This document shows, piece by piece, positions 35,680-47,184 of a DNA stretch of 64,000 nucleotides (position 1 is the first letter of the stretch; each line of letters opens with the position of its first letter). The stretch covers positions 259,194,077-259,258,076 of the forward strand of contig CP136061.1 of NCBI GenBank assembly GCA_032622095.1, in the 5' to 3' direction. A program made the position numbers and the translations under genes. The notes below the pieces were generated by a model, which ran no database searches, had not been told where the DNA came from, and saw only the letters and a program-made list of their open reading frames with translations. The stretch is from Siphonodentalium dalli. Lineage: Eukaryota > Mollusca > Scaphopoda > Gadilida > Siphonodentaliidae.

Positions 35680-38083
35680 TCGACAACCTCTACAACGATC
35701 TAGTTCCAGATTTGGTTAACAGAACAAACTGTCTGTCGGTACTATAAGTTAACTCTCATCGACAAACACCACAACGAAAGCCGGTGATCCAATGATACAA
35801 GAGTATTTCGCAGAGCGAGGTTGTAGGTATGTGGCTCCACCCATTCACGGGACGTACATTATAATATTGGGAAAAACGCCAATTAAACCGATGCATACAC
35901 TGGCAGCCTGTTTCTGAAATGTTCGAGTAGCTTTTGCTATGGTATCGATTGGGATATGTTGCGTGGGGCCTTCTGATAGGTGGGATATGATTTATGATGG
36001 ACTAACGCACTATACGCATGCACCATATTGACATATTCATAGCGACCCGTGTGTCCCAATCATGTTGGCTTTTTCGCTGCCATTGCTCCATTGCAGCGTG
36101 TGTGGTCGGAAGGAATCTGAATGATATTCCCACTTAATGTACAACACGGGGACTTAGCGAGAGAATGGGTTTGCAAAACAAAAGTTTATAAAACCTTTTG
36201 GTCTGAAATTTCCAACGTTAATGGGTGTTTTTTGTTTTTGTTTTTTAATTTTTTATTGAGAATAGAGAATAACAAAGGAAGAAGAGACACAATTCATGCA
36301 CGCAATCATTCTCTCAATCCAGGACATGGAAGAGCGTAACTCTTTCATGCTCTGGCCTACTTTCTTACTCGTGACATGTAATTATAAAATAGTTAAAGGC
36401 ACATAGTGTATTCAGAATTGTTTTTGACATCGTTCAACTTAACAGCAAGACGAAACAGAGATACTGGATATTACCTTGACAAATTATTGTCCGACAATGG
36501 GCTTTTTTTGCAACAACAATGGTGATAACGAACAATAAAATAATATTCAGAAGAACTGTAAATTTCGCTCACCTTACTCGTATTTATTTTAGTACCCATC
36601 GGTGCGCGAATTTAAAACTGAGAGAGAAATAGTACGACTGCCAAGTTTAATCTAAACCACAGTCCATAGGCTATGTTGCTGAGTTTACATATATTATGAA
36701 CGGTTGAATAGACAATTACGACTGTACATGTTTACATTCGGCCAAACGCTACCAAGATCATTGCTCACAATGCCAAGCGACAAATCATGGTAACAAAGAC
36801 ATTGTTGAAATGCTTGCATAAGAAATACTAATATTCCAGGTCGCCACAAACTTATGATGTATGTAGCTACTAGTTTATTGTCCACACGATGTAAATCCAC
36901 CGTGATGGTGTTTAATATACAAATATACTATCTCCAGCAATGACTAAGAACCGAAAATGTCATCAGCTCCAAGATATACGAAAATATCGCAGAAATATTA
37001 CGAAAATATTTGTGTCAGTTTTGAATTCGCGCAGCTAGGTACGCGAATTTTAAGTGCGCGAATCCAAAAATAGTACTGCGCGAATCCAAAAATAGTACTG
37101 CGCGAATTTAAATAATGTATTAGACAGCTAGAGTGGTCAATGTCGTGTAATATTTAACACGTTAGGTTCCAACTAAAGGGGGATACAGATGTTTTTCGCG
37201 AACACGATAATTATGTCTGGTTCAAGGTGGGTGCAGTTGGAAATTACAAGGTGGACACCCACATCGGATCTGACGCACTCTAGCCATGTCCCTGGATATC
37301 ACATCCTCATATACATGATAAAATACTGAATAATTGCACTGGTGATGATTTGCTTTTCTCATCGAGTGAGATGAAGTGGATTATCTTTACGAGACGCTAG
37401 CCGAGTGAGTAGAAAAACCGCGCACTACTCAGAACTGTTAACTAGCGTGTTTATTATATTCCTCAGTAACTGTTTGTGACGACCCAGACCACAATGAAAC
37501 ACGTGGTTAGACCTAACTTGTTCTTACATCTGTGATTCGTAATACCCATACACATCACGTGAGGGTCGAATATGCTTTACTGTGGCATAGTTGGAACTGA
37601 ACCCAATATACTTAAAAACTAATCACGTTTTGCCCACTCATTGAATAATAGGCGGAAACGCTATTCTTAAAGGGCTATTATCTTCTGATTGGTTAAATGT
37701 CGGCATTTACCGAAATAGTGTGATAACAAACCATAACGGTTTGATCCAACGTTCATGCATTGGGATAAACATCATCATCACTAAATGTATTGTCACGTTT
37801 TTATTACATATTTTATGAATACTCAAAATTTCACACATCTGATGGATTAAAAATCAACGACATCACAAACGAACACGTGTCCAAACTACTGACACAGCTT
37901 ACACCAAACAAAGCGATGGGCATCGACATGCGAAAATCTCACCCATAATCACAAACCTCATTTGCCACTCGCTTTCGTCGGGTGAGGTAATCCTCGACTG
38001 TCTACTGCTCAAGTTGCCAATATCTTCAAAAATATGAAAACAATCTCTCTTTAAAATATTTTCAGCAAACAACTCGAACATAT
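35680..38083. other. Intergenic sequence upstream of the lectin gene
   Basis: No gene is recognised. Near 37,025-37,110 a GCGCGAATYYAAAAATAGTACT unit is repeated about three times. Confidence 0.4.
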
Positions 38084-38494
38084 GTGACCTGCCATATCAA
38101 ATTCAGTCGTAAGTCGGGATTTTTTTACCCTGTGCCAATGCATTCTCTTATATATGCGAGTCGACCATAGGTCGCCTCGCATATATAAGAGAATGCATTG
38201 GTCTAACAATTTTTATCATTTTTTTTAAATAAATGTTTCTTACAATTTTTAGGAAATAAAATAAAAAACATCCATTACCCTGTAGGGAGCCCCACACATA
38301 TATAGAAGCATATAGAAGAGTGTAATCTGCTCATGTTTGTCTGGGGCTCTGTATGGGTGAAATTATAAAATTGTTAAAGAAAACAAGAAAAAATTATTAA
38401 AATTGTAAAAAATTGTTAGGCCAATGCATTCTCTTATATATATACAGGGTAAAAAAAATCCCGACTTACGACTGAATTTGAAATGGCGGGTCTC
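38084..38494. mobile_element. Doubly palindromic MITE, copy C
   Basis: Same element as copies A and B (GTGACCTGCCATATC... to ...GGCGGGTCTC). The left internal hairpin is complete; the right one has collapsed to TTCTCTTATATATATACAGGG. No coding sequence. Confidence 0.86.
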
Positions 38495-38514
38495 ATATTG
38501 TCACCTTTAAAATT

Positions 38515-39760
38515 ATGTCCTTTCTCTTGTGCAAACACCAACATGGATTCCTCTCAAGACTAAGCTGTGAAACTCAACTCGTCTCTTCCACACATCATAT
38601 ACTGAACTCTCTTGCACAGTATCAACAAACCGATGTGGCGGTTTTTGACTTCTCGAATGCCTTTGATAAGGTTGGCCATCAATGCCTCATCTTAAAACTC
38701 AAAATATTAGACATAGATGATACCACATTTAATTGGAAAACCTCACTCCTCACCAACAGATCACAGAACATCTTTGTCGATGGATCTGAATCAGAGTCCT
38801 GTCCTGTATTGTCAGGTGTTCCTCGTGGGTCTCCCCTGTGGCCCTCCCTTGTCTACGTCAATGCTATGCCCACATCCTTGAAATGCCACACAAGACTCTT
38901 AGCAGATGATACTATCGTCTACTGTGCTATCTCATCCCCTCTGACTAACTATCTCCAACAAGATCTAAACCAGCTTGAATAATGGGGAAAAGAATGGGCC
39001 TTGTCTTTCAACGCCAACAAATGTGAAATCATTACATTAACCAGAAAAACAAACCAATAACCAACAACTATTTACTACTTGGAACTAGTCTGAAAAACAC
39101 CACTGCAACAAAGTACCTCTGCCCAACCATCACAAACAAGCTTGAAATGAAACCTCACATTAACAACATAGTGAATAAAGCAAACGCCACACATAGGTTC
39201 CCAAAACGTAATACCAGAACAGATACCACCTATGTTCGACCACAGCTCGAATACTGCTGTCCCATATGGCACCCATGGGAAATAGTCATTACTACAGTGA
39301 AATGGTATAACAACGAGCTGTCAGATACATATTTAATAGCTAAAACTACCCAAGTGGCCACACAAACATGCAAACTTAGCATTCACAACTTGTCTACTAA
39401 GAAGAGATTTCTCGTCTCTTGTTTTCTTCCACAAAATCCGATATAACCATGTCAACATACACCTACACGAGACCACAAACGTATCCGCCCATACTACCGA
39501 CAAAAATACCTCAGCAATTCCATCTAACCCCAAATCATTTCTCTTTGGAACAATATCCCAACCGACACTGCCTATATCCAAGACGCAAAAAAGTGTTTAC
39601 GGATGCCCTCCATAGTCATGACTATGAACCCGGTAAAGGCAAGCAGGGCTCCTCAACAAAACCACCACCAGCCAGGTCATCATACCAAATTACCAACTTC
39701 AGTTTTTCTGTACAATTCCTATGTGATTTAGGCCTATAGATTAGTTTCATTTTGACCAAT
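38515..39760 (+). pseudogene. 5'-truncated CR1-like LINE ORF2
   Basis: The frame at 38,515-38,982 starts within the RT: HQHGFLSRLSCETQLVSS, then VAVFDFSNAFDKVGHQCLI, then SGVPRGSPLWPSLVYVNAMP and TRLLADDTIVY (the YADD box as LADD). After a stop at 38,980 the frame continues with LSFNANKCEII (about 39,005), TKYLCPTI, then YVRPQLEYCCPIWHP (39,228-39,270). A deletion then leads to the C-terminal part with SLWNNIPTDTAYIQDAK (about 39,540-39,600). The order is that of CR1-like ORF2. Stops, shifts and the missing 5' half show it is dead. It begins 20 bp from MITE copy C. Confidence 0.85.
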
Positions 39761-40380
39761 TTCGTTGGTTAGCTGAACGAAAACCAGCGAAGACGTCATG
39801 ACATGGTCCATGACGTCATTTACGTCATTTGGCTTTGTGGGCCAAACGAATGATACATAATTGTAATTATTTTATTTTGTTTTTACAAATGTTGTTTACC
39901 TATATAAATATATTTTATTCATGCGCCCCCAATAGTCCTCAGTTCATTGAGGTTATGTGACATTCTGTAGATGTAGATATTTGATATATGTATAGGTGTG
40001 ATCCTCTTCATCTGAAGGTTAACTGGTGCTTCGTGATCTATTGTTGGACTTGGAAAATATGTTTTAGATTGGGGATTCTGGTCCCATATACGCTTATCAT
40101 TGGATAGAAGCAATACAAATGATTTGGAGCTGGACTGATATATGATTTTCAGTACATCATCACTACACGCAGTCGTTGGCGTCTCAGTAGTAGATATAGA
40201 TATACCTCAATCGCAATCGATAGTGCAAGCTGAGTGCCAACACGTCAGTTCTAAAACTTGGAATCGAGCTAATGTTGCCTGTAGCTTGTACCAAACAAAT
40301 GCACTGGTCAAAATACAAAAATTTTGATTCGAGACTTCTCTAATTTGTTTCCCTTTACGAGTTTCGCTGGAATTGGCCAA
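39761..40380. other. No gene recognised
   Basis: AT-rich interval followed by a 20-base C run at about 40,391-40,411. Confidence 0.35.
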
Positions 40381-40619
40381 AAAACCACGACCCCCCCCCC
40401 CCCCCCCCCCACCCGGTGTCGACGCGTACTCTCTGTTGGGCAGGTTGATTTTATAGCAGAGCGGTGAAACTTTGCTGGCCTAATTATGGTATATCGATGT
40501 ACCTGCTCGTGCACTAGCCTTGCTCCTTCGGTTCACAACATCAGATATAGCCTCTCTACGAAACAAAGCTTTGTTTCGTTATTATATTCCGTATACATAC
40601 ATATTGCGACACAATTTTA

Positions 40620-41545
40620 TTCATGCACTTTGGACACTCCCCATCACTGACTCGATTAGGGCCACTTTGGTTTCTTTACACCGCATACTTACATTCCTTG
40701 TTTCGTGGATACGACCATGTATAACTTTGGTTGAAATCGGTGACTAAAACATTCATATATCTTATTTGCATCATTGTCGGTGGACCTCCCCTCCCCATCC
40801 CTGACTCGAACAACGCCACATTTTACATATTTAACCCGTTCAGTGCCAGGGGCCGAGCTCATCGGCCCTAATTTACGGTCTGTAAAATCGGCCCTAAATT
40901 TTTTTTTTTTAAAGGGCATGTTATAAGTCAAAACTATCACCAAGTATTCATAGTAATAATTTTGATGCCTATGAAAAACGTAAGATTCCCTGGCACTAAA
41001 CCTACAAAATAAGTCTGGCACTGAAAGAGTTAAAGAATATAAGAACAAATTATTAAAATTGTAAAAAATAAAAACAAATGATGAAAAATTGTTAGGCCAA
41101 TGTATTCTCTTATATATGCGAGGCGACCTATAGTCGACTCGCATATCTAAGAGAATGCATTGGCACAGGGTATATGGGTTGATACAAAAATCGGACCTGG
41201 CACTGAAAGGGTTAAGCTACACGATTCCTCATATCACCATGTTTACTATAAATTTGATGGATATCGGCGACTTATCACATTGTTATCACATGGACTACCC
41301 CTCTATCGTCGCTGAACTATAATGGCACCAATTTGGAGCCTTCAAACCACACAAGTAGAGTCTTCGTGTCATGGAGATGAATATGTATCAGATTTGCTGG
41401 AAATCGGCGCTAAAATATTTTCCTCCCCAACCCTCACTCGAACGGCGCAGCGATTGGTATCTCTAAGCCACAACATTACACTCCTCATATAATGGAGATG
41501 ATTATATATAAGTATAATGGAAAACGGCAACCAAAAATGTCATTA
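40620..41545. repeat. Imperfect tandem repeat, about 4 copies of 125-140 bp, split by a MITE
   Basis: Copies start near 40,625, 40,785, 41,298 and 41,423. They share CCCCATC-CTGACTCGAAC or CCTCTATCGTCGCTGAAC, then CACGATTCCTCATATCA-like and TTTGATGGAAATCGGCGACT blocks. The second copy is interrupted by the piggyBac-type MITE at 40,831-41,215. No coding evidence. Confidence 0.6.
40831..41215. mobile_element. piggyBac-type MITE with embedded half of the palindromic module
   Basis: TTAA at both ends (40,831-40,834 and 41,212-41,215) with terminal inverted repeats CCCGTTCAGTGCCAGG and CCTGGCACTGAAAGGG. A TTAA target with CCC-starting termini is diagnostic of piggyBac-type elements. A second right terminus (TCTGGCACTGAAAGAGTTAA, ending about 41,034) lies inside, so this may be a short element with a duplicated end. 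Between the two right ends is the AATATAAGAACAAATT... hairpin half of the palindromic MITE, with the full hairpin at 41,094-41,170. No transposase. Confidence 0.75.
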
Positions 41546-42209
41546 TAAATGATTTGTGTTGCCATCCTACTTTTTCTGCCCCTGACACCAACATGCAAAC
41601 GCCGTTAATAAAAAATGGTAATGTCGCTTATGAATTATGTCATTTGACTCATATCTCGTTACGTCATTGACGTTAGGTCGCTTCCTGATCTAGACTGAAT
41701 TTTGCGATGTTTGATCTTTCCCCACGTCGGGACTTTCATGCACTGATTATGGGTGTTTTAATCATATTTGGCGAACCAAATTGATACAGAAGTGTACTCG
41801 TTTCTTACCGATTCGTACCGACGTCTCACGTCTCTCGTGAATCATTTAACGTAGTTCTCGGAACCAATTGAATACTCTCTATGAATACAGAATAACGTGA
41901 ACCGAATAACCTCGATGCTCGGCATAGACAAGTATTAGAGTTCACAAACCTTATTAATAAACTATTGGCGTTAATCCGCTATTCGTTGCATAATAAATTA
42001 CCCACGGTAATGGATCCATTGCTTCCTAACTGATTACGTGGTAATTATGAAAACTAATTAAAGTACAGGTCCCCTAATATTAAGTATGGAATTATTATCG
42101 TATAATATATAAATATTAATGATGTGACCCGAGTAACCCCGGTGTTCTGGATTGGAAGCAGTATATCGGCTCAGAAACCTTCGTGCGAAACTATTGGGGT
42201 TGATACTGT
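41546..42209. other. No gene recognised
   Basis: AT-rich interval left of the ORF1-only LINE. Confidence 0.35.
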
Positions 42210-44471
42210 GGCATAATAGCTTAAGATTGATTGATTGATTGGGGAGTAACGTCGTTTTAGCAGTAAATCCATGTCACGATGAGAAGAAACAGATTATCAA
42301 AATCGAGTGAAGCAACTGTGATTAGAAATGACAGTGAATTAGACTAAAACGAAACAAAATATATACAAATAAAAACACCCAAATCAGAGCGTGAGTGCTC
42401 GATTGGGGCCAGAACCATTAAGAAACTGACCATTGTGCAAACACATATATAACAGAACACATAGCAATACTGTTTTGAAAACAGCAAACAGAAAACCTAC
42501 ATGTACATTAAATGTTTTCAACAAATATAATTAATGTATTAAGATTTTTGTATATTAAAATATTTGAAGTAGCTGAGTAAGTTGCCATAATCGCTCACTG
42601 AAAGACTGATCAGATGTTTATGATATCTGATGAATCTGGCGTGAGTTTTAGTTAATTCGTCGAGTTGACAATCGGGTTGTTGGATCACCGGTAGGCGAAA
42701 CCTCGCCCATAAGCCAGCCTCATTCCAATATGCAAAGGTGTCCCCACCTAAAACTAGCCCTTTCGCTCGTAGCATCGTATCAAAATTTGAAAACTCAAAG
42801 TCCAACCTCTGCCTCTGAGAGTCAAAAGACTTGACAGGCCTTGGAGATTTTTGTTTTGGAACAACTGGATCAACAACCTTAGTTGGTTTCGGAGCAGACG
42901 TAGAAACTGCAGTAGCTGTATCCATTGCCTATGAGACAGGTTCAGGAACAGGAGAAATATCATTCTCCTGAACTTGTGTTACTAATGATATACTGACGGA
43001 TTTTGTTTGTGTCTCTGTCTGAGTGCTGGCATTAACAAACTTTTTTAGAAACGGCAGCCGAGTATGTGACTTGATAAATTGATGGTCTGGCACTAACTAA
43101 TTTCTTAGCATCCATGTACGATAACTGTTTTGTCAGCCTTACATCTTTGTATCTTGAATTCATAGTCCCATATGGGACATGAACGATCCATTGCAGCATG
43201 TGAACCTTGACAGTTTGAACATTTTTTAGGATTTGTACAATCCTTATAATCATGACCAGGAACAGAACATCGTGCACAAATGGTTTGTTTACTTTTATAA
43301 TGTTCCTGGCCATGCCCATATCGCTGGCATTTAAAACATCGTAATGGATTTGGAACATACGTACTTATGTCAATCTTCATGTACCCAACCTTCAATGCTG
43401 GTGGATGTTCACACCGGTTGAAGGTCAGAAGATAACTATTCAGAGGAACTCGAATACCATCAACATTTTTTGTAAATCGACGGACTTCTGTAACTCCCTG
43501 TGGTGCCAACTCCGCCAATATCTCTGATTCCGAAGAATCAGCTATATCGCGGGTCCACAACACAGCTCTGCTACAATTTAATGTCTTGTGAGGAGTAACC
43601 AATACTGGTGTTGTTTGTGCAATAGTTGTTAACTCTAGCAGAGCATCATATTGAACTTTCTTTGAGCGTTCAATCAAGAGAGAGCCACTTATTTACCCAG
43701 TCCTGATTAGTTTGACAGATTTCAATTGACCAACAATGCTTTGTAGCGTTTTATCGATAACAAAGATAGAAGGTCGTTTCACATTTGGGTCGAAGCCAAG
43801 AACCAAGTACTGTGGGAATACCACAGCATCATTGGAACTTGGTGAGTCATCATTCTTACGAGCAAGACGTTGTTTTTTGTTTTGAGATGGCATATGAAAA
43901 GCAAAAATACGACAACTAGCCCAGCAGCCGCCGTGGAGTACCCTTCAAATTCTGGTCGCTCCGCAGATTGTACATAGCTGAAGCGGTGACCCGTTAGCCA
44001 CTGCATATAACAGCCTCCCGGTTCCTCTCCACAGTGAGACAGGCGTGAACAATACAGGATTCAACACTCAACAATCATCAGGACGAACACAACAGAGACA
44101 CGAGAGAACAGAAACATCATACATGAAAACACAGGCGACAATACTTCAAACATCAGACGAGCACTACAACATATAACAAAAATTGAATCTGAAACACTGT
44201 GGAGAGGCATGACTAGCCGATTGATTGAGCCGGGTCAACTCAACCACCCGTCTTGAAGAGATGTGTGACCGAAGAGACCATGAGCTAAGTCGTGTCCGCG
44301 GGTCGATGTCTCACGTGATACAACCGCCCTAGTACCGCCAGGACTCCTACACCACACCTCACGGGATGCAGCCAACGGCAAACAGGGTGCCACATCAGGG
44401 GATGTTTACCCCTCGCAGTGGATCGATAGGCCTATTCTACCCGGGCCCAAACGGGGCATAATAGCTTAAGA
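42210..44471 (-). mobile_element. ORF1-only LINE insertion with 17-bp target duplication
   Basis: The direct repeat GGCATAATAGCTTAAGA is present at 42,210-42,226 and 44,455-44,471 and brackets a 2.2-kb element. On the minus strand the element has a leader of about 560 bp, a gag-like ORF1 (about 43,893-42,539), a 310-bp 3' region and a CCAATCAATCAATCAA tail abutting the target repeat. No endonuclease or reverse transcriptase is present between ORF1 and the 3' tail, although both ends of the insertion are intact. The leader begins CCGTTTGGGCCCGGGTAGAA, which resembles the heads of some molluscan retroelements as far as I recall. An element with a complete start, ORF1 and tail but no ORF2 corresponds to the half-LINE type. 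Confidence 0.85.
42539..43893 (-). pseudogene. LINE ORF1 gag-like protein with CCHC zinc knuckles, frame-broken
   Basis: Starts MPSQNKKQRLARK at 43,893. The first frame ends at 43,693 and resumes at 43,677 (about residue 72). The central part has SRAVLWTRDI and YLLTFNRCEHPPALKVGYMK, then zinc-knuckle cysteines: CFKCQRYGHG, CARCSVPGHDYKDC and CSNCQGSHAAMDRSCPIW. This array of three knuckles followed by C-P-x-W is typical of ORF1 proteins of I/jockey-type LINEs. A second break occurs near 43,110. The C-terminal third (42,925-42,539) is Pro/Lys-rich, then ends QLDELTKTHARFIRYHKH. The protein would bind element RNA in an RNP; here it is interrupted. Confidence 0.82.
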
Positions 44472-44512
44472 AGAGGAATAATATACATAATGCAATAGCC
44501 CCATTGCTTCAC

Positions 44513-44839
44513 AATTGATCGCGCGTGCCCGTGAGAGTGATGAAAATGAATTGTTTTAGAGTGTCTCGCCGATTTCCTGCGTCGATCCTCTAAACTGGTG
44601 TCTGCAATAGACTGAGCCGAATGAGTGTATCCGCTACTGGTGTTCGTAGATGTAGACAACTGGACTTGGTGGTATTCTGGTTTCTGTGAAGAGAACAATG
44701 ACTCAATCTCCTTCCCGGATGCAGCGGAACCCGGCTGGATGTCGTCATTCGGCTGTCCCGCGCGGAAATAGGGGTGTGGGCGTCTCTCAGACACATCCCG
44801 CGCTGTATGGTTACTGGCAGACTCCATCATACACCTCAT
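44513..44839 (-). CDS. Possible GC-rich coding exon, unknown product
   Basis: A 109-codon frame from ATG at 44,839 to a plausible donor (ATT|GTGAAG) in phase 0. An in-frame stop lies just upstream, so the ATG could be a true start. The predicted segment is polar and Ser/His-rich, with KEIESLFSSQKPEYHQVQL, a basic DRRRKSARHSK and a HFHHSHGHARS histidine cluster. GC content is visibly higher than in the surrounding DNA. It is of the type seen in cytoplasmic N-termini of membrane proteins. The ORF1-only LINE is inserted 42 bp past the donor, which would place it in the intron. No family is recognised; a fortuitous frame remains possible. Confidence 0.35.
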
Positions 44840-45138
44840 ATCAGATTATTGTCGTGGCACTCTTCTCATCCGTACTGATGGAAATGAGTAGCTGGTTGGA
44901 GACATCCAATGGGCTAATGCGCACGAATATAACGTGTTTATTAATTAGATTAAAGCGTGGGGTAAGCTAATCGCAGACATAGACAATATCATGCTTGGGG
45001 CTCGCGAATGGGGTAATAGAATATATAAATTTAATTTTTCAAAGTTTATATATTACACAATCAACTAACATGATTTGCTTTATTCTGGTATCTGGTTTCT
45101 GACATCGTGAACCACCAGACGGTCAGAAATGTTCTAAT
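44840..45138. other. No feature recognised
   Basis: Interval upstream of the possible exon; nothing supported. Confidence 0.3.
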
Positions 45139-45236
45139 CAATATAGACACACCGTTGGTATTGGATATGCTGGCGAAATAACCCCCGGCCCTCAACGCTG
45201 TTGTTTCCCCCGCATATCCAATACCAACTCGGTGTC
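45139..45236. repeat. Hairpin with about 28-bp arms
   Basis: ATAGACACACCGTTGGTATT GGATATGC is followed after about 40 bases by its near complement GCATATCCAATACCAACTCGGTGTCTAT. The loop is C-rich. It may be a small MITE or a structured regulatory element. Confidence 0.7.
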
Positions 45237-45339
45237 TATCTATAACATAGTGTTCCTCGGGGAGGAATAGTCCAATCGCCTATTTTGGCAAAGTTAACTC
45301 CAAGCCATACATTATCTATAGAATAATATATACTCCATT

Positions 45340-45510
45340 CGGGAGCCTTTATTCGGTGACGGAGGGGCCTTCAGCCCCTTTGTGTGATAATAGCATGTCC
45401 CCCCTTATGATCTTGAACAGGCTCCCTTTGGGAGCTTTTATTCAACATCGTATATGGCCACAGGCACCTACAATGTGGTTCATTTGCGCGCTTCGCGCAC
45501 ATTTTGATAT
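45340..45510. repeat. Dispersed GCGCGAAGCGCAC repeat, copy 2
   Basis: Contains GGGAGCCTTTATTC, GGAGGGGCCTTCAGCCCCTTT and GCGCGCTTCGCGCACATTTTGA, related to the copies near 2,598 and 52,710 (in the complementary orientation to the first). Confidence 0.5.
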
Positions 45511-45659
45511 TATGAACATTGTTTTATTATATCAGATTTGCACTCAACTGAAAGATTAAAAGAGCAATTATCGCCGACATTATTGTTTACACTGTATTAG
45601 CCCCGTTCGACTCGGGACTGGGATTTTTTAACAGAGTTCCGGCGAAATTCATCTTCTGA

Positions 45660-46105
45660 ACGGTACGTACTGGGCACTGGCGGGAGGTTGATCGGTACCT
45701 ACTGGGCACTGGTGGGAGGTTTAACGGTACCTACTGGGCACTGGCGGGAGGTGCTGAATGCTAGCTACTGGGCACTGGCGGGAGGTCAGGCTGAACAGTA
45801 CCTACTGGGCACTGGCGGGAGGTGCTAAACGGTACCTACTGGGCACTGACGGGAGGTCAGGCTGAACAGTACCTACCGGGCACTGGCGGGAGGTGCTGAA
45901 CGGTACCTACTGGGCACTGACGGTAAGTCAGGATGAACGGTACATACTGGGCACTGGCGGGAGGTCAGGCTGAACGGTACCTACTAGGCACTGGCGGAAG
46001 GCTGAACGGTACCTACTGGGCACTGGCGAGAGGCTTAACGGTACCTACTGGGCACTGGCGGGAGGCTGAACGGTACCTGCTGGTCTCTGGCGGGAGGTCA
46101 GGATG
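45660..46105. repeat. KpnI-site minisatellite, about 35-40-bp unit, about 12 copies
   Basis: The unit GAACGGTACCTACTGGGCAC plus TGGCGGGAGGTCAGGCT repeats with short deletions of the GTCAGGCT part. GGTACC recurs in most units. GC-rich against an AT-rich background. Non-coding. Confidence 0.92.
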
Positions 46106-46326
46106 CGTCAATGCACACCTTCCATAACAAAGACAACATTAATTACATATATTCACAATGAGCAGCCAAATTAAAGGACAATTTAGCCCCCATGTCCAAC
46201 GAGTCTCGGTTCGACAAAATCAACATTCATTACTTATATAACATGAACTGATAAATTAGTTTGGCGCCCATCTCGAACAATGCTTTGGTAGAACGCATGG
46301 AAGTTTCGTCAATACAATGCGCTGCC

Positions 46327-46962
46327 CATCCTATAATCCCCGCTGCGGGCAGTAAACCCCGGTGCGGGCGTCAATAAACCACACATCGGCTATAACACTT
46401 AGAGTTTTTCATACCATAGCTAGTCTAATCAGTTAAAAGTACTCAATTCAGAAGTTTTACCAACCAATGGAGGAAATATATGATAGGCAATGCCTATTTA
46501 TGATGTGACAGGAGTTCAGAGATAATTCATATATCAGTTCTCGAGAAAAACACAATCTTAGTCGATCGCATTCGGAATTTCGGGGTAAATTTAAGTTTCA
46601 TTCAGCAAAACTTTCACTGCAAACACTTCTCGAGAAATTGTTTTGAAAAAGTGGAACAATCTATATGGGACACTCTACCCGTGACGTATCTTAAATGCAG
46701 CAAATTCCAATGTGAATGTAGATTTAGTTTCCTAAACGATATATAACAATGTAACGTTGACAACGATATCCAAATTTATCACCACGCACTCATTTTGAAA
46801 AATGAAAGCTTATTCTCAAAGCACCTCGTTGATCTGGACTTGTGTCCGAAGAAAAACAAATAATGACAAAATTTTCCTCAAACAAACCTACCTGTACTCT
46901 TCACTCGTGCCCGCAACGGGGTTTATTTAATATTTGCCCACAGCGGGTATTATTATAGGATG
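46327..46962. mobile_element. MITE with CATCCTATAATCCCCGC termini
   Basis: Left end CATCCTATAATCCCCGCTGC GGGC, right end GCCCACAGCGGGTATTATTATAGGATG, an imperfect terminal inverted repeat of about 27 bp. It continues inward as CCCCGGTGCGGGC and GCCCGCAACGGGG. The 0.6-kb interior encodes no transposase. No target duplication is obvious. Confidence 0.7.
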
Positions 46963-47007
46963 ACCAGCGTGAATATCAACGCAAACATTTATTGAGGGTT
47001 TGTGTCC

Positions 47008-47146
47008 GACGTCACATTGACATGTGGACTAGACGCTGGCTCTATGAGGCTACGTTGTTATTCTATGCACGCCGTCATGACGGCGAACAGGGCAGAGTGT
47101 CGGGGCGTCGTGGAGCCAGTGTCTAGTCCATTTGACATGACGTCAT
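47008..47146. repeat. GC-rich hairpin flanked by CRE-like motifs
   Basis: GACGTCACATTGACATGTGG ACTAGACGCTGGCTC (left) pairs with GAGCCAGTGTCTAGTCCATT TGACATGACGTC (right). Arms are about 33 bp and the loop is about 70 bp with an inner CGCCGTCATGACGGCG palindrome. Both outer ends carry TGACGTCA-like sites. Confidence 0.75.
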
Positions 47147-47184
47147 CTCGGCAAACGTCAAAAGAAATATTGTCTACTTCACTG

